A stretch of 64,000 nucleotides of DNA, taken from contig NZ_SMAG01000005.1 in NCBI RefSeq assembly GCF_004341825.1, positions 1 to 64,000 of the forward strand, written 5' to 3'. The notes under the pieces are model-generated. The model did no database searches. It worked only from the letters and a program-made list of their open reading frames with translations, and was not told the DNA's origin. Numbering within the stretch: position 1 is the stretch's first letter; each line of letters begins with the position of its first letter. This document shows positions 34,112 to 42,685 of the stretch, piece after piece. Origin of the DNA: Hazenella coriacea. Its GTDB lineage: Bacteria; Bacillota; Bacilli; Thermoactinomycetales; Thermoactinomycetaceae. The position numbers were made by a program, and so were the translations under genes.

Positions 34112-35278
34112 ATGGATCCATTTGTAGCATACAATCCCACCAAATTAATATTTGGAAAAGGGAAGTTAGCGGAGTTACAAAATGAAATTCCGCAGTATGG
34201 AAAAAAGGTTTTACTGGTTTATGGTGGTGGAAGTATTAAAAGGAATGGTTTATATGATCAAGTCATGCACTTGTTTGAAGTAATAGGAGTAGAAGTATCT
34301 GAGTTATCGGGAGTTGAGCCCAATCCTCGTTTGAGTACTGTACATAAGGGAATCGAACTTTGTAAAAAGAAGAAAATCGACTTCATCTTGGCGGTCGGGG
34401 GCGGGAGCGTGATTGATGCGACCAAAGCGATTGCAGTTGGTGCTAAGTATGAAGGCGATGTTTGGGATATTATTTCGAAAAAAACAACTGCGCAAGGAGC
34501 GCTACCATTTGGAACAGTGCTTACCTTAGCTGCAACAGGATCAGAGATGAACGCAGGATCAGTCATTACCAACTGGGAAACGAAAGAGAAAGTGGGTTGG
34601 GGAAGTCCACACTCATTCCCTAAGTTTTCGATCTTAGATCCTGTAAATACCTTTACTGTTCCTAAAGACCAAACGATCTATGGAATTGTAGATACGATGT
34701 CCCATGTACTGGAGCAATACTTTAGTCCATCGCCCAATGTTCCATTACTAGAAAGAATGGCTGAGTCACTTTTGATTACAGTGATCGAAACAGCGCCTAA
34801 GCTACTCAATGACCTTGAAAATTATGAGTATAGAGAAACCATGATGTATTGTGGTACGATTGCTTTAAACGGAACCCTGCAACAAGGGATGTTTGGTGAT
34901 TGGGGAACCCATCAGATTGAACACGCAGTTTCTGCTGTTTATGATATTCCACATGGTGGGGGATTGGCTATCATTTTCCCTAATTGGATTCAATATGGGC
35001 TTGATCGAACTACAGCTAAAATGAAGCAATTGGCGATTCGTGTCTTCCAAGTCGATCCTAGTGGGAAAAGTGATCAAGAAGTTGCTATGGAAGGGATTCG
35101 GCGATTACGTGAGTTTTGGAGTAGTTTAGGAGCACCCCGTCGTCTTTCGGACTACGGAATTGATGATTCTCAACTAGAGGTCATGGCTCAGAAAGCGATC
35201 CTAGGCCGTGGAACTGTAGGGCGACTCCATCCAGTCAATGAGCAAGATGTATTAGAGATTTTGAAAATGTCATTATAG
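34112..35278 (+). CDS. Iron-containing alcohol dehydrogenase (butanol dehydrogenase type)
   Basis: 388-aa group III Fe-dependent NAD(P)H alcohol dehydrogenase, closest in style to YugJ/BdhA. Cofactor loop [23 protein letters not shown], and the metal ligands in [10 protein letters not shown] and [13 protein letters not shown] are present. It would reduce aldehydes such as butanal, or detoxify carbonyls. The start ATG 34112 has GAGGTG 6 nt upstream; TTG 34085 is rejected. Monocistronic: a terminator follows. Confidence 0.94.
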   Translation: MDPFVAYNPTKLIFGKGKLAELQNEIPQYGKKVLLVYGGGSIKRNGLYDQVMHLFEVIGVEVSELSGVEPNPRLSTVHKGIELCKKKKIDFILAVGGGSVIDATKAIAVGAKYEGDVWDIISKKTTAQGALPFGTVLTLAATGSEMNAGSVITNWETKEKVGWGSPHSFPKFSILDPVNTFTVPKDQTIYGIVDTMSHVLEQYFSPSPNVPLLERMAESLLITVIETAPKLLNDLENYEYRETMMYCGTIALNGTLQQGMFGDWGTHQIEHAVSAVYDIPHGGGLAIIFPNWIQYGLDRTTAKMKQLAIRVFQVDPSGKSDQEVAMEGIRRLREFWSSLGAPRRLSDYGIDDSQLEVMAQKAILGRGTVGRLHPVNEQDVLEILKMSL

Positions 35279-35305
35279 TATCTCTTAGGCACTAAAAAAG
35301 AAAAC

Positions 35306-35349
35306 AAAAAAGAGACCTTTCCCCTGGGCAACGATAAAGGTCTCTTTTT
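35306..35349 (+). terminator. Terminator after the alcohol dehydrogenase gene
   Basis: AAAAAGAGACCTTT pairs with AAAGGTCTCTTTTT across a 15-nt loop; a T tract follows. Confidence 0.85.
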
Positions 35350-35458
35350 AAGCATTCCTGTTTTATGGAATATCTCTTCATTATTGTACCTTGAAACTTT
35401 TGTCATTATACCCCTGAGGCTATTGAAAACTTCTCAGGAGTTGGAAGGAGGATTTATC

Positions 35459-35968
35459 ATAAATATACGAGTGTTAGATAAAGAAGATGCAGAAGTGTAC
35501 TGGCCATGTAGATTACGAGCGTTAAAAGAGGAACCTTTTGCCTTTGGCAGTTCTTATGAGGAAGCTAGGTTAACTCCCATAGAACAGGTCAGACAGAGGC
35601 TTGAAAGTGATCCAAATAAGTTTAATCTAGGAGCTTGGGATGAAGATGGACGATTAGTGGGAATAGTCACTTTTTCTCGTGAAACTTTAATTAAAATGCA
35701 ACATAAAGCGAATATATTTGCTATGTATGTGATTCCAGAAGCTAGGGGAAAAGGAATTGCACGGCAATTATTAGCTGAAGTGATTCGTAGAGCAAAGCAG
35801 ATCGAAGGTTTAGAGAAGATTCAATTAACTGTTGCTGCAAATAATGTAAGTGCTGTTCAGCTTTATCGTGTTTTAGGCTTTGAAACATTTGGAGTAGAGC
35901 GTAGAGCGTTAAAAGTACAAGGCGAATATATTGATGAAGAATGGATGGTTTACCATTTAGAGCCTTAA
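35459..35968 (+). CDS. GNAT family N-acetyltransferase, probable ATA start
   Basis: 169-aa Gcn5-related acetyltransferase with the acetyl-CoA loop VIPEARGKGIARQLL (R/Q-x-x-G-x-G/A) and C-terminal NVSAVQLYRVLGFETFG. Substrate unknown. The in-frame TTG starts upstream (35384, 35423, 35441) lack binding sites or lie inside the strong GGAAGGAGG at 35442-35450. That site is placed exactly 7 nt before ATA at 35459, whose product MNIRVLDKEDA is a canonical GNAT N-terminus; the next candidate, a GTG three codons on, would remove the first strand. I therefore annotate an ATA start. Confidence 0.85.
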   Translation: MNIRVLDKEDAEVYWPCRLRALKEEPFAFGSSYEEARLTPIEQVRQRLESDPNKFNLGAWDEDGRLVGIVTFSRETLIKMQHKANIFAMYVIPEARGKGIARQLLAEVIRRAKQIEGLEKIQLTVAANNVSAVQLYRVLGFETFGVERRALKVQGEYIDEEWMVYHLEP

Positions 35969-36090
35969 AGGCAAGTGTAAGATTTGTGACAGGAAAGTGT
36001 CTTTTTCAGAAAGTATTTACATTATAATAAGTATCTGATTGAAAGTTGCGATATGAACGAACGATCTGTGTGAAAGGTAGGCGTGACCCT

Positions 36091-37446
36091 TTGGAAAGTG
36101 ACATAGGTGATTCGTTGAACCTGTTTCTCATTCTTTTTTTAGTCGTACTAAATGGTTTTTTTGTGGCTTCTGAGTTTGCCATTGTAAAGGTTCGCTATAC
36201 ACGAATTCAAGAGTTGATCGAACAGGGAGTTTCACAAGCTCAAACTGCACAGAAAGTTATTTCTCAAATGGATGCATATCTCTCAGCAACTCAACTAGGG
36301 ATCACATTAGCATCATTAGGTTTGGGGTGGATTGGTGAACCTACCATTTCCGCATTTCTCAGATACTTTTTTCAACATCTAGGAGTTCCTGACTGGTTGA
36401 TCCAAACATTATCTTTATTAATCGCTTTTTGTTTGATTACTTTTTTGCATATTGTAATCGGGGAGATGGCACCTAAAACACTGGCTATTCGCAAAGCAGA
36501 AACGATGACCCTCTGGACAGCAGCTCCCTTACATTGGTTTTACAAATTGTTTAAACCATGTATTATTCTTTTAAATGGAACTGCTAATCTGATACTAAAA
36601 CTTTTTAAGGTTGAAGCGACAGATACCGCGAATGTTTATACAGAAGAAGAGATTCGCATGTTGATTGCCCAGAGTCATCAAAGCGGAGTCATTGGGTTTC
36701 AAGAAAAGAAGTTGATGGATAATCTATTTGATTTTAATGAACGGATTGTTCGAGAAGTGATGGTTCCCCGAGTTAATATGATTTGTTTATATCAAGGTCA
36801 TTCGTTTGCAGAAAACTTTGATATTATGAGGCGAACTTCCCATACCCGATTCCCACTGTGTGGAAAAGATAAAGATGATGTGATTGGAATGATCCACGTC
36901 CGAGATGTTTATGAATGTTTTTCGGCGGACACACCTCCTTCATTAACTTTATTGGCTAGACAAGCGATTGCAGTACCAGAAACGATGGAAATCAAGGAAG
37001 TTTTACGTCGATTACAAAAGAAAAGGGTGGGAATGGCGATTGTCATTGATGAATTTGGAGGAACTTCTGGCTTGGTAACGACTGAAGATATTATCGAGGA
37101 GATTTTTGGGGATATTCAGGATGAGTTTGATGATGAGCCTCCTCCCATTGTGGTGAAAGGAAACCAGACATTTATTAATAGTCATTTGTTAATTGATGAG
37201 GTGAATCGACTTTTTCAGATCGAGATCCAAGATGAAGACAATGACACGATTGGAGGTTGGATTTTCTCGCAGCTTGGAAAATTACCTAAACAAGGGGATA
37301 CAATTCCATTTGCCCACTTAGATTTTCAAGTTGCGAAGGTAGTTGAACGACGTGTGACCCAAATTGTTGTGAAACAACGATCCTCGATCATCAATGAAAC
37401 CATGGTTGAATCAAAGGTTGTTGTCAATAAGGCGATCAGCAGTTGA
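36091..37446 (+). CDS. CNNM/HlyC family membrane protein (DUF21 + CBS pair + CorC domain)
   Basis: 451-aa hemolysin-family protein. The N-terminal DUF21 transmembrane domain (~1-190, e.g. FLVVLNGFFVASEFAIVKVR, LGLGWIGEP, VIGEMAPKTLAI) precedes two CBS domains (~205-335; VREVMVPR, FGGTSGLVTTEDIIEEIFGDI) and a C-terminal CorC_HlyC domain. Family members are linked to Mg2+ or Na+ transport; the haemolysin label is historical. TTG 36091 is favoured by AGGTAGG 8 nt upstream over TTG 36046. Confidence 0.93.
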   Translation: MESDIGDSLNLFLILFLVVLNGFFVASEFAIVKVRYTRIQELIEQGVSQAQTAQKVISQMDAYLSATQLGITLASLGLGWIGEPTISAFLRYFFQHLGVPDWLIQTLSLLIAFCLITFLHIVIGEMAPKTLAIRKAETMTLWTAAPLHWFYKLFKPCIILLNGTANLILKLFKVEATDTANVYTEEEIRMLIAQSHQSGVIGFQEKKLMDNLFDFNERIVREVMVPRVNMICLYQGHSFAENFDIMRRTSHTRFPLCGKDKDDVIGMIHVRDVYECFSADTPPSLTLLARQAIAVPETMEIKEVLRRLQKKRVGMAIVIDEFGGTSGLVTTEDIIEEIFGDIQDEFDDEPPPIVVKGNQTFINSHLLIDEVNRLFQIEIQDEDNDTIGGWIFSQLGKLPKQGDTIPFAHLDFQVAKVVERRVTQIVVKQRSSIINETMVESKVVVNKAISS

Positions 37447-37602
37447 TGGTAGTAACATGATTCACAAGGGGATAGTTGTTTGGGGAAAATCACCAATAAA
37501 ATTTCACATCACTTTCAATAGTTTCCCTCCTCGTGGATGAAAGCTATGGTATGATTTGAGAGGAGTGAATGTTGGGTTGTATTGGATAGGAGGTGTGCCG
37601 GT

Positions 37603-38460
37603 TTGAGTTCGAAAGAATTTTTTGACATCTTTCTATTTCCGGCCAACTGGGATTTTCAGTTGAACTTAGTGTTCATCGGTGTTAGCATCATTTATTTATT
37701 ACTCACAGGTCCCTACCGACGATGGTTTCCTAATTCTGAGCCTGTACCTGGTAAAACCAAAGTCTTTTTTCTCTTAGGGATGATCGTATACTACTTTGCA
37801 TTAGGAAGTCCGATTAGAGTCATTGCAGCTGAACTGTTTAGTATGCACATGATGCAAATGTCTCTCCTATATTTTGTTCTACCGCCATTACTATGGCTTG
37901 GAATACCTGCATATATGATTCGACCTTTATTAAACATCAAGGTCTTTCGGAAAATCTGGAACTTTTTCTCGAAACCATTGATTTCACTCGTAGTTTTCAA
38001 TGGATCATTGTCATTCTATCACTTGCCAGTGGTATTCGAAGCGATCATGAACAGTCAAGTTTTGCATAACGTAACACATGGGTTCCTTTTATTTGCTGCT
38101 CTTACTATGTGGTGGCCAATTATTTCTCCAGTTAAGGAGCTAGATCGACTGCGACCTATTCCTAAATTAGGGCTTATTTTTGCGAACGGATTCATATTGA
38201 CGCCTGCTTGTGCAATGATTACATTTACAGATATTGTACTATTTGATTCCTATTCGCAAATGTCTCAGTTAGCTCCAATCATGTCTCCACTCCATGATCA
38301 ACAATTCGGTGGAGTGATCATGAAGATTATGCAAGAGATTGTCTATATTACGGCTATTATTTTAGTCTATACTCGTTGGGTTCGTTCTGAGCGGAAGAAA
38401 GAAGAAGAAGAGTTAATGAAAATTAGACAAGAAAATTCATCGCACCTTGCAAATGCTTAA
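37603..38460 (+). CDS. ctaG: Cytochrome c oxidase assembly factor CtaG
   Basis: 285-aa integral membrane protein with about seven membrane segments of the caa3_CtaG family, needed for maturation of caa3-type oxidase (CuA/CuB centres) in B. subtilis. Conserved His/Met-rich stretches are visible: FSMHMMQMSLLY, YHLPVVFEAIMN, HGFLLFAALTMWWP and SPLHDQQFGGVIMK, likely copper ligands. The C-terminus is charged and cytoplasmic. TTG start with TAGGAGGTG upstream. A cytochrome c gene follows after 16 nt, so the pair is a respiratory module. Confidence 0.95.
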   Translation: MSSKEFFDIFLFPANWDFQLNLVFIGVSIIYLLLTGPYRRWFPNSEPVPGKTKVFFLLGMIVYYFALGSPIRVIAAELFSMHMMQMSLLYFVLPPLLWLGIPAYMIRPLLNIKVFRKIWNFFSKPLISLVVFNGSLSFYHLPVVFEAIMNSQVLHNVTHGFLLFAALTMWWPIISPVKELDRLRPIPKLGLIFANGFILTPACAMITFTDIVLFDSYSQMSQLAPIMSPLHDQQFGGVIMKIMQEIVYITAIILVYTRWVRSERKKEEEELMKIRQENSSHLANA

Positions 38461-38476
38461 GTGAGTAGGTGTTTGA

Positions 38477-38797
38477 ATGAATAAATGGATGGTAATCATT
38501 CTCGGTGGATGTTTGGTTGTAGGTGGGATGAGTGCTTGTTCTCCACAGGATAGCTCTGAGCAGAAATTGCCACAAGTATTTGACCCCGAGTCTCTCTACT
38601 TAAACCATTGTGCTAATTGTCATGGTGGTAATTTAGAGGGGAGTTATGGTCCTTCTTTAAAGCAAACGGGATCAAAATATAGCAAAGATGAAATTCTCCA
38701 GATCATTCAAAAAGGCAAAGGGAAAATGCCATCTCAAGCCTATGTTGATCCCGAAGAGCAAGAAAAGTTAGCAGAATGGCTATCCAAACAGAAATAG
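38477..38797 (+). CDS. Lipoprotein c-type cytochrome
   Basis: A 106-aa exported cytochrome c551/c550-like protein. A type II signal (MVIILGGCLVVGGMSAC) puts the lipid-modified Cys at residue 21. Haem attachment motif CANCH at 45-49; Met84 in KGKMPSQ is the probable axial ligand. It resembles CccB of Bacillus and would shuttle electrons to the terminal oxidase outside the membrane. It follows ctaG closely and a terminator comes next. Confidence 0.95.
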   Translation: MNKWMVIILGGCLVVGGMSACSPQDSSEQKLPQVFDPESLYLNHCANCHGGNLEGSYGPSLKQTGSKYSKDEILQIIQKGKGKMPSQAYVDPEEQEKLAEWLSKQK

Positions 38798-38814
38798 ATT
38801 TCCTTAATAGTTCT

Positions 38815-38849
38815 AAAAAAACATCACCGATTTCGGGTGATGTTTTTTT
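38815..38849. terminator. Terminator after the cytochrome c gene
   Basis: AAAAAAACATCACC pairs with GGTGATGTTTTTTT around a GATTTCG loop; A/T flanks make it potentially bidirectional. Confidence 0.88.
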
Positions 38850-39059
38850 AGAATGTAAGAGAACCTTTGTCACTTCTGTTTGACAGAGAATGTAAACTGT
38901 TGTATGGTTACGTGAACCAATCGTAGCATGAAATTAAAGTGTCTTCAATCAATCGGTACATAATTTTACAAATATTAATGTAAGAGGAAATAAAAAATGT
39001 GATGGGGTAACCGGAAAGTTTATAATATTCAATATGTAGTTGAAAGAAGGGGTTAATTC

Positions 39060-39911
39060 TTGAAGATTGTTGTAACAGGTGCAACTGGACAATTAGGAAG
39101 AGAAATGGTTTTGTATTTTTCAAAAAAAGATGGGTATCAGGTGATTGGTTTTCCAAAGGAAGATTGGGATGTGACACAAGCACACCAAGCGATTGAAATA
39201 TTGGATCGTGAACAGCCTGATGTTTTAATTCATTGTGCTGCTTTTACAGATGTGGATCAAAGTGAGGAGAATGCGAAGATTGCATTTCGAGTAAACGGCA
39301 AAGGGAGTCGTCTGCTGGCTACACACTGTCAACAGAGGCAGATTCGAATGGTCTATATAAGTACTCATTATGTATTTGATGGACAGAAAGAAGTGGGATA
39401 TACAGAAGAGGATTTACCCAATCCGATTAACCAATATGGTAGGTCGAAAATATTAGGTGAAACTTGGGTAAGTCAGCTTTGTTCGCGACATTTAATCATT
39501 CGTACCTCGTGGCTATTTGGTATTCATGGAGATAATTTTGTCCGAACTATTTTAAGAAAAATTAAACAAAGGGAGGCTTTATCGATTTCTAATGATCGTG
39601 TGGGTAGTCCTACCTATACCAGACATTTGATTCAACAGATTGATCGTTTATTACAAACTGATGCGGTAGGGATTTTTCATATAACGAATCGGGGGAGTTG
39701 CACAAGGTATCAGTTTGCTAAACGAATTTGTGAGATGGCAAATCTCAATTATCCGATCCAACCGATCAAAGCGAAGGTTCTTAGACAAAAGGCAGTTCGT
39801 CCTCGTTATTCAGTGTTACTTTCTCCACGTAGAGAGGAGTTAGGTCTTCCTGAGTTGCCACATTGGAAAGAAGGAGTACAGGATTTTTTAAAGTCGATCA
39901 GGAGCATTTAA
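39060..39911 (+). CDS. dTDP-4-dehydrorhamnose reductase family protein (RmlD/RfbD-like)
   Basis: 283-aa extended SDR enzyme. Cofactor motif GATGQLGREM at the N-terminus; catalytic Tyr-Lys in YGRSKILGE; substrate-side motifs AAFTDVDQSEEN, TDYVF-like STHYVFDG and RTSWLFGIHGDNFVRTIL fit RmlD. It would complete dTDP-L-rhamnose synthesis, but rmlA, rmlB and rmlC are not in the window, so the substrate could differ. TTG start, GAAGGGG upstream. Confidence 0.9.
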   Translation: MKIVVTGATGQLGREMVLYFSKKDGYQVIGFPKEDWDVTQAHQAIEILDREQPDVLIHCAAFTDVDQSEENAKIAFRVNGKGSRLLATHCQQRQIRMVYISTHYVFDGQKEVGYTEEDLPNPINQYGRSKILGETWVSQLCSRHLIIRTSWLFGIHGDNFVRTILRKIKQREALSISNDRVGSPTYTRHLIQQIDRLLQTDAVGIFHITNRGSCTRYQFAKRICEMANLNYPIQPIKAKVLRQKAVRPRYSVLLSPRREELGLPELPHWKEGVQDFLKSIRSI

Positions 39912-39995
39912 TCACTATACTGATGTAGAAATAACGAATCGGGAGACCGATTTTCGTCTTCTATGAATTCGTACTAGGTAGAGCTCCCATACCGA

Positions 39996-40039
39996 GAGGA
40001 GGCCAAAGGACAGAGAGGAATAAATAAGATTGCCTCCTC
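39996..40039. other. Inverted repeat in the rfbD/murF convergent spacer
   Basis: GAGGAGGC (39996-40003) and GCCTCCTC (40032-40039) form a perfect 8-bp inverted repeat with a 28-nt loop between converging genes. It may be a weak terminator; no T tract is obvious. Confidence 0.4.
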
Positions 40040-40118
40040 ATTATTTCTATGGGTAGGTTCTACTAGCACAATGTCATTTCATACGAAATCGGCTCCAACT
40101 GTGGATGAAGGAAGTGGT

Positions 40119-41489
40119 CTATTTTCTTAACTGCTTTACTAGCCATTCCAGACCAACTTTTCGTGAAGCTTTAAAGTAGACAATGGAACCAGATGGAATG
40201 GTGGAGTGAATATAGTGAAGTGCCTGTGCTTGTTTGGTGAAAGTGCGAATTCGGTTAGCTGGATATCCATGAGCTTGGGCAGTTCTAGCGATGATCGCAG
40301 CTTGAGAACCAATGGTGATTAAGTAGGTGGGTTTTGTTTGAGCAACATAGCGACCTACTCGTGCATGCCCATTTGCACTATATTTTCCTAGCTCGCCGAT
40401 ATCACCAAGAACTGCTACACTAGGGCGTTTTTGTGAAATATAATTGAGTACTTTTAATCCTGCAATCATCGAAGATGGATTTGCATTATAGGCATCATTA
40501 ATAAGAAGACGCTTATTTTTTCCTTGTACTCTTTGTAGTCTCATATAAGGGCTTGAATAATGTAATAACCCTTGTTGGATGGATTGAGTAGGTACACCAA
40601 TCTGGCGAGCAACTGCGATGGAAGCCAAAGCATTGTATACGTTGTGTTGCCCCCAAGTTTTGATATAATAAGGAACTCCATTTACTTTAAAGTGCATCCC
40701 ATTCAGTTGAAAACGGATCGCAGTAGCTTGTAAGTCTGCACGGTTCTTAATCCCAATTCGAATTACTTTACCACGAAAGTTTTTAAGAGACAATTTTTTG
40801 CTACCTGGATCATCTGCGTTAAGGATTAATATTCCTTTGGGGTCCAAACCATTGATCAGCTCTTGTTTAGCCCGAGCCACGTTGTCCAAGGTGTTACCCA
40901 AGTTTCCGACATGAGCTTCACCTACATTGGTAACAATACCGATCTTAGGTTTAGCCAGGATACATTGCCTTCGAATGTTTCCTAAACTACGCATTCCCAT
41001 TTCGAGAACGGCCACTTGATGTCTACCAGTTAAATGAAAAAGATGGGAAGGGGTATACGCAGCTACGTTTAGATTGGAAGGACTTCTAAAGGTGATAAAT
41101 TTTTTCATCAAAATGGAGGCAAGCATCTCTTTGGTAGTTGTTTTTCCTTGGCTCCCTGTAACTCCAATGACAAGCGCTTTCGACTTCTGGCGTTGCCATC
41201 TGGCTAAACTCCAAAGAGCTTCATTCACATTGGAAACAATAATCAGTGGGTGATGATGGGGGATCGAAGAAGCCCATTGGGCTGTAGTAATAATCCCGGC
41301 ACTTTTTTTGCTCCTTAGTTCGGAAAGGTTAAATTTCTTAGAAAATGAAGTATACAGAAAAAGAACTTTTCCTGTACCCAGATGACGAACCTGTTGATAG
41401 ATCGCAAAGCGGACGGGAGATGAGGGATTCCCCCGTATGAGACGCCCCCCCACAACGCGAGCTAATTGACCTAATGTAATAGGGAACAA
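40119..41489 (-). CDS. UDP-N-acetylmuramoyl-tripeptide--D-alanyl-D-alanine ligase (MurF-like)
   Basis: 456-aa Mur ligase. Central ATPase domain with GVTGSQGKTTTKEM, ligands in LEMGMRSLGNI and NVGEAHVGNLG, then the MurF-type NDAYNANPSSM and VLGDIGELGKYS of the C-terminal domain. MurF adds D-Ala-D-Ala to UDP-MurNAc-tripeptide. The gene lies alone, outside any division/cell-wall cluster, and its Lys/Arg-rich sequence suggests a paralogue or a relocated copy. TTG start fixed by GAGGTGA upstream. Confidence 0.9.
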   Translation of the reverse strand: MFPITLGQLARVVGGRLIRGNPSSPVRFAIYQQVRHLGTGKVLFLYTSFSKKFNLSELRSKKSAGIITTAQWASSIPHHHPLIIVSNVNEALWSLARWQRQKSKALVIGVTGSQGKTTTKEMLASILMKKFITFRSPSNLNVAAYTPSHLFHLTGRHQVAVLEMGMRSLGNIRRQCILAKPKIGIVTNVGEAHVGNLGNTLDNVARAKQELINGLDPKGILILNADDPGSKKLSLKNFRGKVIRIGIKNRADLQATAIRFQLNGMHFKVNGVPYYIKTWGQHNVYNALASIAVARQIGVPTQSIQQGLLHYSSPYMRLQRVQGKNKRLLINDAYNANPSSMIAGLKVLNYISQKRPSVAVLGDIGELGKYSANGHARVGRYVAQTKPTYLITIGSQAAIIARTAQAHGYPANRIRTFTKQAQALHYIHSTIPSGSIVYFKASRKVGLEWLVKQLRK

Positions 41490-41623
41490 ACTAGATCACC
41501 TCGCAGATATTTACACATTTGATCGTATTATCGTATGTATGCTATGTGGATAAGTGCTAGGCGAATGGCAGGGGAGGCTATTGACACAATAAATATTGAG
41601 AGAAGAATGGGGTGCTTCATTGT

Positions 41624-42166
41624 ATGAAACACATTTATTTAATTCGCCATGCTCAAGCGGAAGGTCAAGCGGCGGATGCCCCTTTAAAATTTACAGGAAA
41701 GCAACAAGCTGAAAAGCTGGCAAGATACTTTCAAGATATTCAGGTAGACAAAATTATTTCTAGCCCCTATGTAAGAGCAATCGAAACCATTCGCTCCATG
41801 GCTACTCAAAAGAAAATTCCCATCGAATTAGATGAACGTTTAGTAGAACGAAAACTATGTGAAGAAGATCGTTCAGATTGGTATGAGCGTTTGAAAGACT
41901 CCTTTGAAAACTTGGATCTCACATTACCTGGAGGTGAATCGAGTCGAGTTGCGATGCGTCGAGTGGGGGAGGTATTTCAGGAACTAGTAGATCATTCTTG
42001 TCAAACTACGATTTTAGTTTCTCATGGAAATCTGCTCACTTTACTGTTAAAGAACATCGACTCTAGTTATGGTTTTATTCATTGGAAAGAGATGACGAAT
42101 CCAGATGTTTTTTTGCTTATGGTTGAAGATGGAAGAACAACGGTAAACAGAGTGTGGCAACCATAA
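41624..42166 (+). CDS. Histidine phosphatase family protein
   Basis: 180-aa phosphoglycerate-mutase-like phosphatase. The catalytic His is in IYLIRHAQAEG (RHG-type motif), the second His in VSHGNLL; PYVRAIET and the acid E in LVERKLCEE fit. Substrate unknown. ATG 41624 chosen over GTG 41612 because the purine stretch ATGGGGTG is then 10 nt upstream and the protein begins at the conserved MKHIYLIRHA. Confidence 0.92.
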   Translation: MKHIYLIRHAQAEGQAADAPLKFTGKQQAEKLARYFQDIQVDKIISSPYVRAIETIRSMATQKKIPIELDERLVERKLCEEDRSDWYERLKDSFENLDLTLPGGESSRVAMRRVGEVFQELVDHSCQTTILVSHGNLLTLLLKNIDSSYGFIHWKEMTNPDVFLLMVEDGRTTVNRVWQP

Positions 42167-42175
42167 TGTTTCAAA

Positions 42176-42227
42176 AAACCAAAACCAGTCTAGCACTTTA
42201 TATATGTGTTTTGACTGGTTTTGGTTT
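42176..42227. terminator. Terminator after the histidine phosphatase gene
   Basis: AAACCAAAACCAGTC pairs with GACTGGTTTTGGTTT; a long AT-rich loop. It also faces the decayed gene on the other strand. Confidence 0.7.
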
Positions 42228-42233
42228 GACGAA

Positions 42234-42636
42234 TCAATAGATTTTGGTGGCATCTGGTGATAAATGTTGAACATGCTTTAAATATTCTGTTACGCACAGG
42301 GCATCTTCATGCGGATATTCATAAAGAAAATGATCTGCAACATATAGAGCTGTACGACGAAAAAGTTTGGCCATACCTAACAGTGCTTTCCAAGTTCCTT
42401 CATAGCTTCCATCAGCATAGGTGGACAGAAGATCATTCCAGCTATGTTTGGAAAGATATTTTTCTAAGTATTTTCCACTTTTGCCTGTACTAACAGAAAA
42501 ATTGGTTTGGATCCCTACTTGCCATTCTAACATTTTCATGAGCATAGATCTGACGTGAAGATTTAGATGGTCTTGAGCAAAAAGTATCTCATTTCTCCAC
42601 CTCAATGATTTGAATCCAGTTGTTATCGTCAAACAT
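42234..42636 (-). pseudogene. Aminoglycoside 6-adenylyltransferase (AadK-like), truncated and frameshifted remnant
   Basis: An open frame of ~130 codons matches only the C-terminal half of AadK-type streptomycin 6-adenylyltransferases: RNEILFAQDHLNLHVRSML, MLEWQVGIQ, SGKSGKYLEKYLS, WNDLLSTYADGSYEGTWKAL. The N-terminal nucleotidyltransferase domain with its catalytic Asp residues is missing. A short second-frame piece (MFDDNNWIQII, 42636-42592) resembles an interior AadK segment, so the gene suffered an internal deletion and frameshift. No resistance function is expected. Confidence 0.8.
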
Positions 42637-42685
42637 CATCACTGATCCATTTCATCGGGAGGCAGAATGAAGGTATTTTCCTTTT

